DNA of 64,000 bases from Thioalkalivibrio sulfidiphilus HL-EbGr7 (lineage in GTDB: Bacteria; Pseudomonadota; Gammaproteobacteria; Ectothiorhodospirales; Ectothiorhodospiraceae). Of the stretch, positions 26,563 to 34,501 are shown in pieces (the first letter of the stretch is position 1; each line of letters starts with the position of its first letter). The stretch lies in assembly GCF_000021985.1 (NCBI RefSeq), contig NC_011901.1, positions 2,046,001 through 2,110,000 on the forward strand, read 5' to 3'. The notes under the pieces were generated by a model. The model was not told where the DNA came from. It worked only from the letters and a program-made list of their open reading frames with translations, and ran no database searches. A program made the position numbers and the translations under genes.

Positions 26563-26655
26563 TAACGCAAAGGGCGCAGAGACGCAGAGGACGCAAAGCT
26601 TTCTTCCGTGATGAAAAATCCTTGCGGCCTTTGCGCCTTGGCGATCTCTGCGCCG
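26563..26655. repeat. Octamer hairpin element (copy 4) and neighbouring palindrome
   Basis: AACGCAAAGGGCGCAGAGAC pairs with GCGGCCTTTGCGCCTTGGCG-type sequence beyond an AT-rich loop. A separate REP palindrome, GCCGGATGCGCTGCGCTTAT running to CCGGCCTACG, lies at 26677-26706. The remaining sequence to 26901 has CTCTGTG repeats and the upstream region of the HiPIP gene, with no other gene seen. Confidence 0.75.
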
Positions 26656-26901
26656 CCAGATCTGCCAACGTGGCTCGCCGGATGCGCTGCGCTTATCCGG
26701 CCTACGGTGTAAGAGACTGTTCTCTGTGACCTCTGTGCCCTCTGTGGCGAGTCGCCGTTTGGTTTGTAGGGTTCGCGTTGCTCACCCCAGCCACCATGAA
26801 CACCTGGGCATAGATCGCGTTTTGACGTATCGGCTTTGAACTTGCACTTGAATGCTTGTTAGGGTGGTGAGGTACTCATCAGACCCGAAAGGAGGATCGC
26901 C

Positions 26902-27216
26902 ATGCGTGATCGCGACACGAACCTCACCCGCCGCCGTCTGCTTGCAGGCCTCGTGGCCGTACCGGCCGCGCCCCTGGTGTTCATGCCCGCCATGGCCAGC
27001 GAACGGCTGAGCGAGGATGACCCCCAGGCCCGGGCCCTGAACTACCGGCACGATGCCAGCGCCGTAGAGCACCCGGATTACCGCGAGGGCCAGACCTGCG
27101 CCAACTGCCAGCTGTACACCGATGCCGATGCCGCCGAATGGGGGCCCTGCGCCGCCTTCCCCGGCAGGCTGGTGGCCGCCGGCGGCTGGTGCAGCGCCTG
27201 GGTACCGAGGGCTTAA
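26902..27216 (+). CDS. High-potential iron-sulfur protein (HiPIP)
   Basis: A 104-residue precursor. The twin-arginine signal NLTRRRLLAGLVAVPAAPLV ends near PAMASE. The mature protein holds four Cys ligands of a [4Fe-4S] cluster in CANC, EWGPCAAF and GGWCSAW, with 2, 13 and 13 residues between them, as expected for HiPIPs. HiPIP is a periplasmic electron carrier in photosynthetic and sulfur-oxidising bacteria. GGAGG lies about 7 bp upstream of the ATG. The TAA stop forms part of the TTAA target duplication of the adjoining MITE. Confidence 0.93.
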   Translation: MRDRDTNLTRRRLLAGLVAVPAAPLVFMPAMASERLSEDDPQARALNYRHDASAVEHPDYREGQTCANCQLYTDADAAEWGPCAAFPGRLVAAGGWCSAWVPRA

Positions 27217-27470
27217 CCCGCATATCTCACCGGGATCGCGGGAGCAGGCGAAGGATTCGCGTTTGTAGGCGCCGCTCTGGAGCGAAACCCATAGCCGTTG
27301 CTATGGGTTGAGTGAAGAGCAAGCCTACGAACGCGAAGACGAGCCTGAACTGCGATAGTACACCGGCGGGAACAGACTGTGATGCTGAGGTTGCCGACCA
27401 TTTCAGTGTATTCCACTTGCATTTCAGCCTGTTACGCGTCCGCCGGTGTCCGACCGGTGAGATATGCGGG
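27217..27470. mobile_element. MITE with CCCGCATATCTCACC termini, copy 2
   Basis: A 254-bp element near-identical to 15090-15342, with perfect 4-bp flanks TTAA (27213-27216) and TTAA (27471-27474). Termini are CCCGCATATCTCACCGG and its mirror. It encodes no protein, so it needs a transposase in trans. Confidence 0.9.
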
Positions 27471-27474
27471 TTAA

Positions 27475-27612
27475 GTGCGTAGCTTGGGGTGAACAGCGTG
27501 AACCCCAGCAGGGGCAATACCGGTCACACCGCCCCGCTGGGCTTCGCGGCGCTCAGCCCAGGCTACCGCTGACAAGCCAAGCATCATTCGCCCCGGGGTC
27601 GGGGCTCCTACG
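27475..27612. repeat. REP-like palindromes
   Basis: The inverted segments GCTTGGGGTGAACAGCGTGA and CGGCGCTCAGCCCAGGCTAC form an imperfect stem, followed by ATTCGCCCCGGGGTCGGGGC as REP copy 2. No gene is seen. Confidence 0.65.
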
Positions 27613-27624
27613 TAGTGACAGGAC

Positions 27625-27665
27625 AAAAAAGGCCGGTGTGATCGCGGATCACACCGGCCTTTTTT
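27625..27665. terminator. Bidirectional rho-independent terminator
   Basis: AAAAAAGGCCGGTGTGATC and GATCACACCGGCCTTTTTT form a perfect stem around GCG, flanked by A- and T-runs on both strands. It ends the copper-chaperone transcript on the minus strand, and possibly any read-through from the HiPIP side. Confidence 0.93.
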
Positions 27666-27681
27666 CATGAGCGTGTCAGAT

Positions 27682-28173
27682 TCAGTGATTGCGATGCTGA
27701 CCGTGACCCTGGTGGTGCCCACCCATGGTCATGCGGCGCACGGGGGCCATGATCTCCAGGGTGCTGCCGTCGTCGAACTCCAGGGTCAGGGGCACGTCGA
27801 TGCCGGGCTGCAGGTCGGTGTTCAGGTCCATGAGCATGATGTGCAGGCCGCCGGGCTCCAGCGCCACGGTCTGGCCGGCGGGCAGGTCGATGTGGTCCAC
27901 GTGACGCATCTGCATCATGCCGGTCTGCATGTCGTGCACGTGGGTGTGCAGCTCGACCCGGTCGGAGACCGTGGAACGGGCCGCCACCAGCCGGTGGTCG
28001 GTGCTGGCGTTGTTGCGCAGGCTGAGATAGCCGGCGGTGATCTTCATGTTGGGGGGCGTGGAACGCACCCAGGCGCCCTCCACCACTTCCATCCGGGAGG
28101 CGGCATCCTGGGCGAACACGGGGCTGGCGAAGGCGAGGCTGGCGAGCAGCAGGCTGATGAAGAGGTTTTTCAT
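27682..28173 (-). CDS. Periplasmic PCu(A)C copper chaperone
   Basis: A 163-residue protein. The signal peptide MKNLFISLLLASLAFASPVFA is followed by a cupredoxin-like PCuAC domain. Copper ligands are the His in SDRVELHTHVHDM, the Met in MQMRHVDHIDLP and the HxM in GGLHIMLMDL. The His-rich C-terminus GGHHQGHGQHRNH may add metal affinity. It delivers Cu(I) to the CuA/CuB sites of cytochrome oxidase. The ATG at 28173 fits the signal peptide. It shares orientation with the DUF2946-like gene upstream and ends in a strong terminator. Confidence 0.92.
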   Translation of the reverse strand: MKNLFISLLLASLAFASPVFAQDAASRMEVVEGAWVRSTPPNMKITAGYLSLRNNASTDHRLVAARSTVSDRVELHTHVHDMQTGMMQMRHVDHIDLPAGQTVALEPGGLHIMLMDLNTDLQPGIDVPLTLEFDDGSTLEIMAPVRRMTMGGHHQGHGQHRNH

Positions 28174-28243
28174 GTCGGTCGTACCTTGTGCTGTATTGAG
28201 CGGAATGTCGTGCAATCCTGATACCGGTCACCGGGACCGGCAC

Positions 28244-28678
28244 TCATACAGCGGGCGGCGCGCGCACAGGCGGTCGTTCGTGGACCGGCGCGAGCGCTGG
28301 CAGCGCGATGTTGCCTGAAGTCGGTGACTCAACGGCCCCGGCATGCGCGGCGGGCGGCACACCGGGCGGCAGCACCACCGCCTGCAACAGCTTGCAGGTG
28401 AGGCAGTCGCACACAGGCATCTCGTGGCCCGCCTGCTGATTCGCGTGATCCGGATCGGCCGCCTCCAGGGACACCGGCTGGCCGCAGAACTCGCCGTGCA
28501 GGCCGGCGAGCCAGAGGGCATCGTCCTGACCCGCCGGCATGGCGTGCACCACCGGCATCAGCAACTGCAGGCACACCGCCAGCAGGCCGAGCCAGCGGCC
28601 TGCGCGGTGGGTCAGTCGTGATGTCCGGGAGCGTGCGCGCACCTGCACCTCGAAGGCAGGGGAATCAATGACTGCCAT
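28244..28678 (-). CDS. DUF2946-like small membrane/secreted protein
   Basis: A 144-residue protein. A basic N-terminus with RLTHRAGRWLGLLAVCLQLLMPVVHAMPAG reads as a signal or anchor. A Cys-containing segment GHEMPVCDCLTCKLLQAVVLPPG follows, matching the DUF2946 pattern of CxCxxC-like motifs in copper-associated loci. It is likely periplasmic. Its place directly upstream of the PCuAC chaperone suggests a metal-related role, but this is inference. The start at 28678 is selected as the first Met giving a plausible leader. Confidence 0.7.
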   Translation of the reverse strand: MAVIDSPAFEVQVRARSRTSRLTHRAGRWLGLLAVCLQLLMPVVHAMPAGQDDALWLAGLHGEFCGQPVSLEAADPDHANQQAGHEMPVCDCLTCKLLQAVVLPPGVPPAAHAGAVESPTSGNIALPALAPVHERPPVRAPPAV

Positions 28679-28733
28679 TAAACCCCACGCGGACGGCCTT
28701 GAACAGCACCGCCCGGCGCGGGGAACAGGCCGC

Positions 28734-29486
28734 TCAGGACTTGCCCGCCGTGAAACCGCCGTCCACCAGCAGGTTGGCGCCGGTGATGAAGCTGGCATCA
28801 TCAGAGGCGAGGAAGCTCACCGCCTTGGCCACCTCCTCCGAACGGCCCAGGCGGCCGATGGGATGCAGGGCGATCAGCGCCTTGAGGGTGGCCTCGTCCA
28901 GGTCCCGCAGCAGGGGCGTGTCGATGTAGGCGGGCGAGACGGTGTTGACCCGCACGCCGTGGGGCGCCATCTCCAGGGCCAGGGTGCGGGTGAGGTTGAC
29001 CACCCCGCCCTTGGCGGCGGAATAGGCGGCGGTCATGGACTGGCCCACGTTGCCGAGGATGGAGGCGCAGTTGATCAGGCTGCCTGAGCCCTGGCGCTTC
29101 ATGTGGCCGAGGGCGTGCTTGGCCACCAGGAACACGCCGGTCAGGTTGATGTCGATGATGCGCTGCCAGTCCTCGAGCGGATAGCTCTCCGCCGCGGCCA
29201 TGCCGCCGATGCCGGCGTTGTTGAACACCGCGTCCACGGTGCCCAGGCGCGAGACGGTGGTCTCGAACAGGGTCTCCACCTGGGTCTCGTCGCTCACGTC
29301 CACGGGCTGGAAGATGGCGCAGCCTTCCTGACGCTCGTTGAGTTTCAGCGCCAGGGCCTCGCCCAGCTGCTCGTCCATGTCGGCGATCACCACCCGGGCG
29401 CCTTCGTTGATCATGTCCACCACCGTGGCCTCGCCGATGCCGCTGGCACCGCCCGTGACCACCGCGATCTTGTTTCTGAGTCGCAT
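28734..29486 (-). CDS. Short-chain dehydrogenase/reductase
   Basis: A 250-residue classical SDR. The cofactor motif VTGGASGIGEATVVDM is at residues 10-25 with Asp at 36-38 (VIADMDEQ), indicating NAD preference. The structural NNAG motif is FNNAGIGG, the catalytic Ser lies in LINCASILG and YSAAKGGVVNLTR supplies Tyr and Lys. Closest general classes are glucose or 3-oxoacyl-ACP-type dehydrogenases; the substrate is not predictable. It is monocistronic between the copper pair and the divergent amidase. Confidence 0.9.
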   Translation of the reverse strand: MRLRNKIAVVTGGASGIGEATVVDMINEGARVVIADMDEQLGEALALKLNERQEGCAIFQPVDVSDETQVETLFETTVSRLGTVDAVFNNAGIGGMAAAESYPLEDWQRIIDINLTGVFLVAKHALGHMKRQGSGSLINCASILGNVGQSMTAAYSAAKGGVVNLTRTLALEMAPHGVRVNTVSPAYIDTPLLRDLDEATLKALIALHPIGRLGRSEEVAKAVSFLASDDASFITGANLLVDGGFTAGKS

Positions 29487-29592
29487 GTTGGCCTCCTCGC
29501 TCTAAAAATGCGTCTAGGCTTATCTCAACGCAGAATGCGTTATTCCACCTTGGACCATTTGGCCGCGAGATTCCACAAGGAGTGGTTCAACG

Positions 29593-30420
29593 ATGAAAAT
29601 CGTCAGACACCGTTTGCATCTGCACGACAACGACCCCTGCGAATACCGCAAGAGCCCCTGCCACGGTGGCAAGATGACGCCGCGCCTGCTGGTGATCCAC
29701 TTCACCGCCGGGGCCAGCGCGGAATCCTCCATCAACTGGTTCCTCAACCCCCAGGCCAAGGCCTCCGCGCACCTGGTGATCGACCGTAACGGCCACATCA
29801 CCCAGATGGTGCCCTTCGACACCGTGGCCTGGCACGCGGGGGCGAGCCGCTGGAACGATCTCAGCGGCCTCAACCACCACAGCATCGGCATCGAACTGGA
29901 CAACGCCGGGCGCCTGCAGCCCCACGGGGACCAATGGCGATCCTGGTTCGGACGGGATTACCACGATGACGAGGTGCTGGTGGCCCGCCACAAGCACGAG
30001 ACGGAGCCCAGCGGCTGGCAGCTCTACACCCGGGAGCAGATCGAGACGACCCTGGAAGTGGCCCAGTGCCTGTTCGCCCGCTACGGTCTGGAGGACATCG
30101 TCGGTCACGAGGACATCGCCCCCGGACGCAAGTCCGACCCGGGCCCCGCCTTTCCCATGGGCGCGCTGCGCGCCCGCCTGCTGGGCCGACAGGAGGACAG
30201 CCTGCCGGTGATGCGCACCACCACGGGACTCAACATCCGCAGCGGCCCGGGCGTGAGGCACCCGCTGCTGCCCAGCGGCCCGCTACCCCAGGGGGTGAAG
30301 CTGGAAGTGATAGACCAGGACGGGGACTGGCGCCGGGTCAGCGTGCTGGAGGCGGTCAACGGGCTGTCGGACCTGGAGGGGTGGGTGCACGGGCGGTATC
30401 TGGAGCCCGTGGAGGCGTGA
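29593..30420 (+). CDS. N-acetylmuramoyl-L-alanine amidase with C-terminal SH3 domain
   Basis: A 275-residue protein. Amidase_2 fold (residues about 25-185): zinc ligand His in LLVIHFTAGASAESSINWF, substrate loop ASAHLVIDRNGHITQMVPFD, second His in VAWHAG and the last in EDIVGHEDIAPGRKSDPG. A bacterial SH3 domain follows (VMRTTTGLNIRSGPGVRHPL, VKLEVIDQDGDWRRVSV, about 205-270), which would bind peptidoglycan. No signal peptide is obvious, so it may be cytoplasmic or exported atypically, e.g. as a recycling or phage-like lysin. Confidence 0.88.
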   Translation: MKIVRHRLHLHDNDPCEYRKSPCHGGKMTPRLLVIHFTAGASAESSINWFLNPQAKASAHLVIDRNGHITQMVPFDTVAWHAGASRWNDLSGLNHHSIGIELDNAGRLQPHGDQWRSWFGRDYHDDEVLVARHKHETEPSGWQLYTREQIETTLEVAQCLFARYGLEDIVGHEDIAPGRKSDPGPAFPMGALRARLLGRQEDSLPVMRTTTGLNIRSGPGVRHPLLPSGPLPQGVKLEVIDQDGDWRRVSVLEAVNGLSDLEGWVHGRYLEPVEA

Positions 30421-30429
30421 CGGCAGGGT

Positions 30430-30916
30430 TCCCGTAGTTCGGCCTTCAGGCCGATAGCGGAGGCTTCGATGGACACCGGCTGTCGGGCTGAAGCCCGACC
30501 TACGGGGGAATGGCTGGGCCGCACGTTGGACCTTCGTAGGTCGGCCTTCAGGCCGACAGCGGAGGCTTCGATGGGCGCCGGCGTCGGGCTGAAGCCCGAC
30601 CTACGGGGGAATGGCTGGGCCGCACGTTGGACCGTCGTAGGTCGGCCTTCAGGCCGACAGCGGAGGCTTCGATGGGCGCCGGCGTCGGGCTGAAGCCCGA
30701 CCTACGGGGGAATGGCTGGGCCGCACGTTGGACCGTCGTGGGTCGGCCTTCAGGCCGACTGCGGAGGCTTCGATGGGCACCGGCGTCGGGCTGAAGCCCG
30801 ACCTACGGGGGAATGGCTGGGCCGCGCGTTGGACCGTCGTAGGTCGGCCTTCAGGCCGACAGCGGAGGCTTCGGTGGGCGCCGGCGTCGGGCTGAAGCCC
30901 GACCTACGGGGCGCCG
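30430..30916. repeat. Five-copy 101-bp tandem REP array
   Basis: Units start near 30435, 30537, 30638, 30739 and 30840. Each holds GTAGGTCGGCCTTCAGGCCG and the facing GTCGGGCTGAAGCCCGACCT, then a spacer including GAATGGCTGGGCCGCACGTT. Copies differ at only a few positions, so the array is recent. It separates the convergent amidase and glycosyltransferase operons and contains no gene. Confidence 0.92.
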
Positions 30917-30920
30917 GGAA

Positions 30921-31173
30921 TCAGCCCTGGGCGCCGTGCTGCTTGAGCCAGGCCAGGCGCCAGAGCTTGAGGGCGAGCAGCACCACGGGGGGCCAGGTGC
31001 ATGAACAGGTCGAAGATGTCCAGGGGCCGGGTGAGCGTGCCCTCGAACAGCATGCGGGTCTTCTCGACCAGGTGGGGCTCCGGCACGAAGGGCGCAAGAC
31101 CCAGGCCGATACCGAAGAACAGGGCGAACATCAGCGGGACGCTGTCGATGAATCTGAGGGCACGATTTTTCAT
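30921..31173 (-). pseudogene. Small two-helix membrane protein, frameshifted at a G6/C6 run
   Basis: From the ATG at 31173 the peptide reads RFIDSVPLMFALFFGIGLGL, APFVPEPHLVEKTRMLFEGT and LTRPLDIFDLFMHLAP. It then loses sense at the C6 run (plus-strand G run 30987-30992). Skipping one C restores VVLLALKLWRLAWLKQHGAQ and a stop at 30921-30923, the expected second membrane helix. Intact relatives are about 80-residue inner-membrane proteins of unknown function. The shift may be phase variation, decay or a sequencing error. It is last in the five-gene operon. Confidence 0.7.
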
Positions 31174-31225
31174 GGGGCGCGATTGTACACAAGCGGGCCC
31201 CAGGATGCCCGTGATGCCTGGCCCG

Positions 31226-31837
31226 TCAGTCTCCCAGAGTGTCGAGATTGACCCGCAGCAGGTCCTCGGGCCGGTCCAGGTCGGGCAGCGGCTCCAGGCA
31301 CTGCACGGCAAGCCCTGCGTCCCGGGCCCGTGCGAGCGTCTCTGCAAACACCCGCTCCGTGCCCCAGGGCATGTGGGTGAACAGGTCAGGCTCCGCCCGC
31401 CCCGCGCCGATGAGCACGTAACCGCCGTCCTCGGCGGGTCCCAGCACCAGGTCCACGCCCGACTCGAGCCAGTCCATGGCACGGCGCAGGTGGTCCGCCG
31501 AGAGTACCGGACAGTCGGTGCCCACCAGCACCGCATGCTCGCCCGCCGCCCGGGCATCGGCAAGCGCCGTGTGCATGCGCGCCCCCAGATCACCCTCGGG
31601 CTGTTCCCGTAGCACCACGCCGTAACGATCCTCGCAGGCCGAGAAAAAATCATCCCCGGCATCGGGGCTGCACCAGAGTTCCAGCCGCCCCGGCGCGGCC
31701 TCCCGGGCCACCCTCAGGGTGCGATGGATGAGCCGGGCATGCAGCGCGGCGGCCCCCTCGGCGCCCAGGGCCAGGATCAGCCGGGTCTTGGTCTGGCCAG
31801 GGATGGGCGCGCGGGCGAAGACCTGGATGCGGGTCAC
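31226..31837 (-). CDS. rSAM/selenodomain-associated transferase 1 (TIGR04282/DUF2064) glycosyltransferase-like
   Basis: A 203-residue CofC/nucleotidyltransferase-like GT-A fold. Its start VTRIQVFARAPIPGQTKTRL is the family signature, followed by EQPEGDLGARMHTALADA, the metal site VLVGTDCPVLSADHL and LVLGPAEDGGYVLIGA. The start codon is GTG at 31837, overlapping the preceding stop by four bases (GTGA). The family pairs with TIGR04283 glycosyltransferases, which is the gene directly upstream, in clusters sometimes tied to arsenosugar biosynthesis. No radical-SAM partner is visible here. The sugar or nucleotide substrate is unknown. Confidence 0.85.
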   Translation of the reverse strand: MTRIQVFARAPIPGQTKTRLILALGAEGAAALHARLIHRTLRVAREAAPGRLELWCSPDAGDDFFSACEDRYGVVLREQPEGDLGARMHTALADARAAGEHAVLVGTDCPVLSADHLRRAMDWLESGVDLVLGPAEDGGYVLIGAGRAEPDLFTHMPWGTERVFAETLARARDAGLAVQCLEPLPDLDRPEDLLRVNLDTLGD

Positions 31838-32523
31838 CGGTACCACCTCGCCAGGCGCGCCGGCTTCACGCCCAGGGCATAGGCCAGGCGCAGCCACCAC
31901 ATGAGCAGAACGGTGCGCAGGATGCCGCGGGTCTCCCAGCGGCGGCTGGAGGTGATGAGCGGCGTGCGCACACAGGCGGGGCGGCCCAGGGCGCGCTTCA
32001 GGCGCTTGCTCAGCGCGATGTCCTCCATGAGTTCGATGGCGGGGAAGCCGCCCAGGGACTGGAAGTCCTCGCGCCCCAGGAACATCCCCTGGTCGCCGGT
32101 GGCGATGCCGGTCAGGCAGGAGCGCAGGTTCATGGCCCGCTCCACCACCCTCAGCATCGGCTGCTCACCGGAGAGACGCACGTCGAAGCGACCCCACGCC
32201 CGCCGGGACAGGGCCTCGCGGATGTGTTCATCGGCCTCCTCCGGGATGCGGCTGTCGCCGTGCAGGAACCACAGCACCTCGCCCCGGGCCACTGCGGCCC
32301 CGGCGTTCATCTGCCGCGCCCGGCCCCGCCCCCGTTGCAGCAGACGGTCCACCCAGCCGGCGGCTATTTCACGGGTGCCGTCGCTGCTGCCGCCGTCCAC
32401 CAGGATCAGTTCGGCGCCCCGTTCGCGCAGGGGCGCCAGTTGTTCCAGCAATGCGCCGATGCCCTCGGCCTCGTTGAGCACGGGGATCACCACCGACAGC
32501 CAGGGTGTCTCGCGGTGATCCAT
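31834..32523 (-). CDS. Family 2 glycosyltransferase (TIGR04283, rSAM/selenodomain-associated transferase 2)
   Basis: A 229-residue GT2 enzyme. LSVVIPVLNEAEGIGALLEQL opens the GT-A fold, with ELILVDGGSSDGTREIA (first Asp motif), RARQMNAGAAVARGEVLWFLHGD (DxD-like HGDSRIP), GDQGMFLGREDF and GGFPAIELMEDIALSKRLK. A C-terminal hydrophobic helix (LLMWWLRLAYALGV) may tether it to the membrane. It overlaps the downstream partner by four bases, and only 9 bp separate it from the TVP38-rhodanese gene. It is predicted to transfer an activated sugar to an unidentified acceptor. Confidence 0.88.
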   Translation of the reverse strand: MDHRETPWLSVVIPVLNEAEGIGALLEQLAPLRERGAELILVDGGSSDGTREIAAGWVDRLLQRGRGRARQMNAGAAVARGEVLWFLHGDSRIPEEADEHIREALSRRAWGRFDVRLSGEQPMLRVVERAMNLRSCLTGIATGDQGMFLGREDFQSLGGFPAIELMEDIALSKRLKRALGRPACVRTPLITSSRRWETRGILRTVLLMWWLRLAYALGVKPARLARWYR

Positions 32524-32532
32524 GCTCAGGGT

Positions 32533-33495
32533 TCAGCGGCTGACCGGCAGGCCGGCCCGGATCCAGGCCTCCATGCCGCCGGCCACCACCCGGGCATCCA
32601 CCACCCCGGCCCTGGCCAGGGCCTGCCAGGCCCTGGCGGAGCGCCGGTCGGTGCGGCAGATGATGGCCAGCGGACCGCCATGGGACTCGGCCACCCGCTG
32701 GGGATCGGCGAGCAACTGGTCCACGGGGATGTGCACCGCGCCCTGGACATGTCCCTCGGCAAACTCATCCGCGCCGCGCACGTCGAGCAGGGTGACCCGT
32801 CCCGCATCCAGGCGCTCGTGGAGTTCCTGCACCGACAGGTCCCGGCCCCGGCGCATGCGGGTAACAAGGCGCGGCAGGAACATCACTGCGGCCAGGATCG
32901 CCAGGGCGATGAGCACGGTCTGGATCACCCCCTCGCCGCCGGCCATTGCCTCCCGGCCGGCGTAGCCCAGCCAGGTGTAGGCAAAGGCCCCCGGGGCCAT
33001 GCACACGAAGGTGGCCAGGACGTAGTGCCAGAACGGGATGCGGGTCAGGCCCAGGGCGTAGTTGAGCAGGTTGTAGGGGAACAGGGGCACCAGCCGCGTG
33101 AAGGCCACGAAACGCCAGCCTTCCTGCTCCACGCCGCGCACCAGCATCGACAGCCGGCCACCGGCCCGGCGCTGGGTCCAGTCGGCGGCCAGGTAGCGGG
33201 ACACCAGGAAGGCCAGGGTCGCGCCCACGGTGGCACCCACCAGGCTGTAAACAGTGCCCCAGACGGGACCGAACAGGGCACCGCCGGCCAGGGTCAGCAC
33301 CGAGCCGGGCAGGAAGAACACCGCCGCCAGGGCGTAGAGACCCATGAAGATCAGCGGCGCGGTGAAGCCCAGTTCAGCCATCCGGGTCTCCAGGGCCTCT
33401 ACGGTGAAGGCATCCCGGTACATCACCGCGAGCACGATGCCCGCCAGCACCAGCAGGCCCAGGCCGATGCGCAGCCAGACCCTGGCGGACTTCAT
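32533..33495 (-). CDS. TVP38/TMEM64 (DedA-like) membrane protein fused to rhodanese
   Basis: A 320-residue protein. The N-terminal two thirds is a SNARE-associated/DedA-type membrane domain with about five helices (RIGLGLLVLAGIVLAVMY) and the family motifs VFFLPGSVLTLAGGALFGPV and FVAFTRLVPLFPYNLLNYAL. The C-terminal about 95 residues form a rhodanese domain (VTLLDVRGADEFAEGHVQGA, IPVDQLL) with catalytic Cys in AIICRTDRRSARA. The fusion suggests membrane-linked sulfane-sulfur chemistry, in line with the ArsR-rhodanese regulator divergent to this operon. Its ATG overlaps the desaturase stop by four bases. Confidence 0.9.
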   Translation of the reverse strand: MKSARVWLRIGLGLLVLAGIVLAVMYRDAFTVEALETRMAELGFTAPLIFMGLYALAAVFFLPGSVLTLAGGALFGPVWGTVYSLVGATVGATLAFLVSRYLAADWTQRRAGGRLSMLVRGVEQEGWRFVAFTRLVPLFPYNLLNYALGLTRIPFWHYVLATFVCMAPGAFAYTWLGYAGREAMAGGEGVIQTVLIALAILAAVMFLPRLVTRMRRGRDLSVQELHERLDAGRVTLLDVRGADEFAEGHVQGAVHIPVDQLLADPQRVAESHGGPLAIICRTDRRSARAWQALARAGVVDARVVAGGMEAWIRAGLPVSR

Positions 33496-34343
33496 GGCTT
33501 TTTCTCCCACTGGCGACGGTTGATGGCGTAGTCGGTGACCTTGCCCACGAAGGGCATCAGCAACATGCCCTTGAGGCCGTCGCACTGGCGCGGGTCGCGG
33601 AAGGTGTCGATGCCGATGGTCATGCCCTCGTGGCCTTCCCGGGGCTGGGCCTTGTAGGTGCCGAACAGGCGATCCCACCAGGGCAGGTTGAAGCCGAAGT
33701 TGGAGTTGGTCTCGTCATCGGCCACGGAATGGTGCACCCGGTGCATGTCCGGGGTGACCACGAACAGGCGCAGCACCCGGTCCAGGCCCAGGGGCAGACG
33801 CAGGTTGCTGTGGTTGAACATGGAGGTGGCGTTCAACAGGATCTCGAACAGGATCACCGCCAGCACCGGCGGGCCCAGCACCGTGATCACGGCGAACTTG
33901 ATCCCCATGGACAGGATGATCTCCAGGGGGTGGAAGCGCAGGCCGGTGGTGACATCGAAGTCCAGGTCCGCGTGGTGCACCCGGTGCAGGCGCCACAGGG
34001 CAGGCACCGCGTGGACCATCACGTGCTGCAGCCAGATCATGAAATCCAGCACCAGCACCGACACCAGCACCGCGATCCAGAAAGGCAGCTCGAAGGTATT
34101 GAACACCCCCCAGCCCGTCGACTGGGCGAACACCGCCATCCCCACCGCCGCAGCGGGAAACAGCAGGCGCAGGAGCACGGTGTTGATCACCACGATGCCT
34201 AGGTTGCTGGTCCAGCGCTGCAGGCGGGTGAGCAGGCGCTGACGCCGGGGCAGCAGGGCCTCGGCGATGCCCAGCAGCAGCAGGATGCCCAGGAAGAAAC
34301 CGAGCCGCAGGGCGGCCTCGTTGGCGGTGATCCATTCGGTCAT
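33492..34343 (-). CDS. Sterol desaturase/fatty-acid hydroxylase-family di-iron membrane enzyme
   Basis: A 283-residue polytopic protein with the three His boxes of the family: LQHVMVHAVPALWRLHRVHH (HxxxH and HxxHH, about 100-120), then a HSNLR region and MHRVHHSVADDETNSNFG. It uses a di-iron site for O2-dependent hydroxylation or desaturation of a lipid. The start at 34343 (MTEWITANEAALRLG) is chosen because codons further upstream lie in the operator region. It is first gene of the operon. The lipid substrate is unknown. Confidence 0.88.
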   Translation of the reverse strand: MTEWITANEAALRLGFFLGILLLLGIAEALLPRRQRLLTRLQRWTSNLGIVVINTVLLRLLFPAAAVGMAVFAQSTGWGVFNTFELPFWIAVLVSVLVLDFMIWLQHVMVHAVPALWRLHRVHHADLDFDVTTGLRFHPLEIILSMGIKFAVITVLGPPVLAVILFEILLNATSMFNHSNLRLPLGLDRVLRLFVVTPDMHRVHHSVADDETNSNFGFNLPWWDRLFGTYKAQPREGHEGMTIGIDTFRDPRQCDGLKGMLLMPFVGKVTDYAINRRQWEKKP

Positions 34344-34441
34344 GGCGGACTCTCTGAGTGCGTGAGGGGTGAGGCGACATGGTTCAAGCTTGGCGATACG
34401 AACCGTACGTCTCTCGATTTCGCCTGTCACCTCACCCCGAG

Positions 34442-34469
34442 CAATATTCAATAAATCAATTGAATATTG
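34442..34469. promoter_or_regulatory. Palindromic operator for the ArsR-rhodanese regulator
   Basis: Perfect 10-bp arms CAATATTCAA and TTGAATATTG, with an 8-bp centre, lie between the divergent desaturase operon (ATG at 34343) and the arsR-rhodanese gene (ATG at 34502). The ATTCAA/TTGAAT core resembles ArsR/SmtB-type sites. It likely controls both directions. Confidence 0.8.
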
Positions 34470-34501
34470 ATTACGGCGCAGTTTCGCGCTCTAATGCCCC
34501 C

